In this document: positions 5,305 through 6,508 of the stretch, piece by piece | How positions within the stretch are numbered: the first letter of the stretch is position 1 | Layout of the letters: each line of letters begins with the position of its first letter | NCBI GenBank assembly: GCA_023434465.1 | Contig: JAEYSQ010000166.1 | Coordinates: forward strand, 1-6,508 | Origin: Actinomycetes bacterium | GTDB taxonomy: Bacteria > Actinomycetota > Thermoleophilia > Solirubrobacterales > 70-9 | Direction of reading: 5' to 3' | Length of the DNA stretch: 6,508 nucleotides | The notes under the pieces: model-generated | What the model was told of the DNA's origin: nothing | Seen by the model: the letters and a program-made list of their open reading frames with translations, nothing else | The model's database searches: none | Translations under genes and position numbers: made by a program

Positions 5305-6508
5305 ATGTGAAATCCGATCAGTTCCGGGATCCTGGCGATCGCGGAACTGATCGGGCCCGGTCGGGTGCCGGAAAGTTGGGCTTCTTCTTTGCGGCCGATC
5401 GCTTCGCGGATCATCGCTCCGCCGATCCAGCGGAACGGTTCCGGCGGCACCGTTGTCAGGGCCGTAGCGGGCTCGACGAAGGCCAGTTCGGAGTACTCGT
5501 CGCGGCGATCCAGAACCAGGGAAGTCAGCGAGCGTCCGACCATCTGTGAAGGACCGACGCCGTTGCCGGTGTAGCCGAACGCGGCGAAGGCTCGGCCGGA
5601 GGGCAGCTCGACGACATGTGGCAGGTGGGTCGCCGAAGCGTCGATCGGCCCTCCCCAGGCGTACTCGAACTTGCGGTCGGCCAGGATCGGGAAGTAGCGC
5701 TTCAGGCTCTTGATGACTCCGGCGACAACTTCGGCGTCCAGTTCGGCCCGGCCGAATCGCCGTGATCCGGCGGCAATCCGGCCGCCGCCCCAGCCGAGCG
5801 CGATCCGCCCGTCCGGAGTGGTCCGGAAGTAGGTCAGCAGCGAGCGGCAATCGCTGATCGCCTCGCCCCCGGTCCAGCCAAGCTCTTCGATCACTTCGGG
5901 CACCGGTTCGGTGATCACCATGTGGCTGGAGGCCAGGGTTACGTTCGCTCGCAGGGGCGAACCCATGCCGGCCAGCGCCGGACCGTTGGCGAGCACCAGT
6001 TTTTTCGAGGTCGCCTTGCCTCCGGGAGTGAAGATCCTGATCTCCGGGCCGCTGTCCTCGATTCGGAGAACCGGGCTCGCCTCGAACAGCTCGACGCCGA
6101 GTTGCTGGTTCGCGTCTCGGATCCCGAAGGCAAGTCGTGCTGGCTGGACGGTGGCGGCGGCCCCGTAGTGGACGCCGCCCCGAAATGCGGGTGAGGCGCA
6201 GATTCCCCGGACTTCCTCGGGGCTTAGTTCGCGGGGGCCGTCGGTGATTCCGGCGGACCGCATCGCCTTGAGGTTGCGTTCCCAGCAGCCATCCCAGGCC
6301 GGGGCGGTCGAGACGTTGAGGTAACCGGAACGCCGGTACCAGGCTTCGACGCCATGCTCTTCGAGGAACTCGCCCACCTGGATCACCGATCGCTCGGAGG
6401 CGCGGGCCAGCTCCAGCGCCGGTCGATCACCGTAACGGGCCACCAGGCTGGCGAAGCTGACCCACATCGCGTCGACGAATCCTCCGTTGCGGCCGCTCGG
6501 CCCGTGGC
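5295..6508 (-). CDS. FAD-dependent oxidoreductase of the DAO (amine/amino-acid oxidase) family, N-terminus beyond the window
   Basis: This is a predicted flavoenzyme oxidising a primary or secondary amine or an amino acid, as in DadA, PuuB and sarcosine oxidase relatives. The reading frame stays open to the right edge. The codons before ATG 6467 spell GPSGRNGGFVDA, the conserved FAD-contacting stretch that follows the dinucleotide-binding motif, so that ATG is internal and the gene is only partial here (403 residues seen). Also visible are VQPARLAFGI (about 120-129 of the fragment), a second nucleotide-binding strand KLVLANGP (169-176), AWGGPID (283-289), and the C-terminal FAD motif GYTGNGVG (311-318). 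The missing part should be only about 30-50 residues with the GxGxxG motif. It converges on the transporter operon, so it is not co-transcribed with it. The substrate cannot be named from sequence. An osmolyte-derived amine is possible because of the neighbour. The last 20 codons contain a strong hairpin. Confidence 0.9.
   Translation of the reverse strand, partial: HGPSGRNGGFVDAMWVSFASLVARYGDRPALELARASERSVIQVGEFLEEHGVEAWYRRSGYLNVSTAPAWDGCWERNLKAMRSAGITDGPRELSPEEVRGICASPAFRGGVHYGAAATVQPARLAFGIRDANQQLGVELFEASPVLRIEDSGPEIRIFTPGGKATSKKLVLANGPALAGMGSPLRANVTLASSHMVITEPVPEVIEELGWTGGEAISDCRSLLTYFRTTPDGRIALGWGGGRIAAGSRRFGRAELDAEVVAGVIKSLKRYFPILADRKFEYAWGGPIDASATHLPHVVELPSGRAFAAFGYTGNGVGPSQMVGRSLTSLVLDRRDEYSELAFVEPATALTTVPPEPFRWIGGAMIREAIGRKEEAQLSGTRPGPISSAIARIPELIGFHIGR
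5314..5354. terminator. Near-perfect hairpin, probable operon end signal inside the oxidoreductase gene
   Basis: A 13-nt arm CCGATCAGTTCCG (5314-5326) is the exact reverse complement of 5342-5354. After one G/G mismatch, four more pairs (5328-5331 with 5337-5340) close a 5-nt loop, giving 17 pairs in 41 nt. It begins 31 nt after the stop codon of the binding protein. For plus-strand transcripts it is therefore placed as a 3'-end or terminator hairpin, although no T-run follows. On the minus strand it is codons 7 to 20 before the stop of the oxidoreductase. Four GATC sites sit symmetrically within it. Confidence 0.5.

Noticed and set aside
5295..6467. Treating the oxidoreductase as a complete 390-residue protein starting at 6467
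   Set aside because: Codons beyond 6467 continue in frame with the conserved GPSGRNGG motif to the window edge, so that methionine is internal.
1..6508. CRISPR arrays, insertion sequences, tRNA genes, phage or toxin-antitoxin genes
   Set aside because: I saw no regularly spaced repeats, transposase or terminal inverted repeats, cloverleaf sequences or small toxin-like pairs anywhere in the window.

Overview
The window is high-GC DNA with actinobacterial traits: strong G/C bias at third codon positions, GTG starts, TANNNT-like promoter boxes, a lipoprotein substrate-binding protein and a long-coiled-coil M23 endopeptidase. The gene content would suit Thermoleophilia/Solirubrobacterales or a related actinobacterial lineage. 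That placement is inferred from sequence style and was not tested by any search.

Layout, left to right. Positions 1-229 hold no gene but contain three consecutive inverted repeats, the largest a nested hairpin of about 110 nt. I cannot match this to a named RNA family, so it is given as a candidate structured RNA or 3' region. Positions 230-1501 (minus strand) encode a secreted, coiled-coil, LytM/M23-type peptidoglycan hydrolase. A 66-bp divergent intergenic region separates it from a plus-strand four-gene operon at 1568-5282. This operon encodes an osmoprotectant (glycine betaine/choline/carnitine class) ABC importer in the order ATPase with C-terminal CBS-like region, permease, permease, lipoprotein binding protein. 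The first three genes are tightly packed (8-nt overlap, then a 5-nt gap). The binding-protein gene follows a 100-nt spacer with a GC-rich hairpin and a good ribosome-binding site. Converging on the operon from the right, with only 12 bp between stop codons, is a minus-strand FAD-dependent amine/amino-acid oxidoreductase of the DAO family. It runs off the right edge and lacks its N-terminal FAD motif.

How the genes work together: the binding protein captures a quaternary-amine-type solute outside the membrane, two different permeases form the channel, and the CBS-carrying ATPase drives and probably gates import. The neighbouring oxidoreductase might oxidise a methylated amine or amino acid, and the divergent hydrolase remodels the wall. 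A shared osmotic or wall-stress theme is only an inference from adjacency.

The protein-coding genes all fall into known families, and I see no convincing evidence of a wholly new system. The observations most worth a second look are the unassigned structured region at 1-229 and a near-perfect 41-nt hairpin at 5314-5354. The latter lies inside the end of the oxidoreductase gene, just where the transporter operon should terminate.
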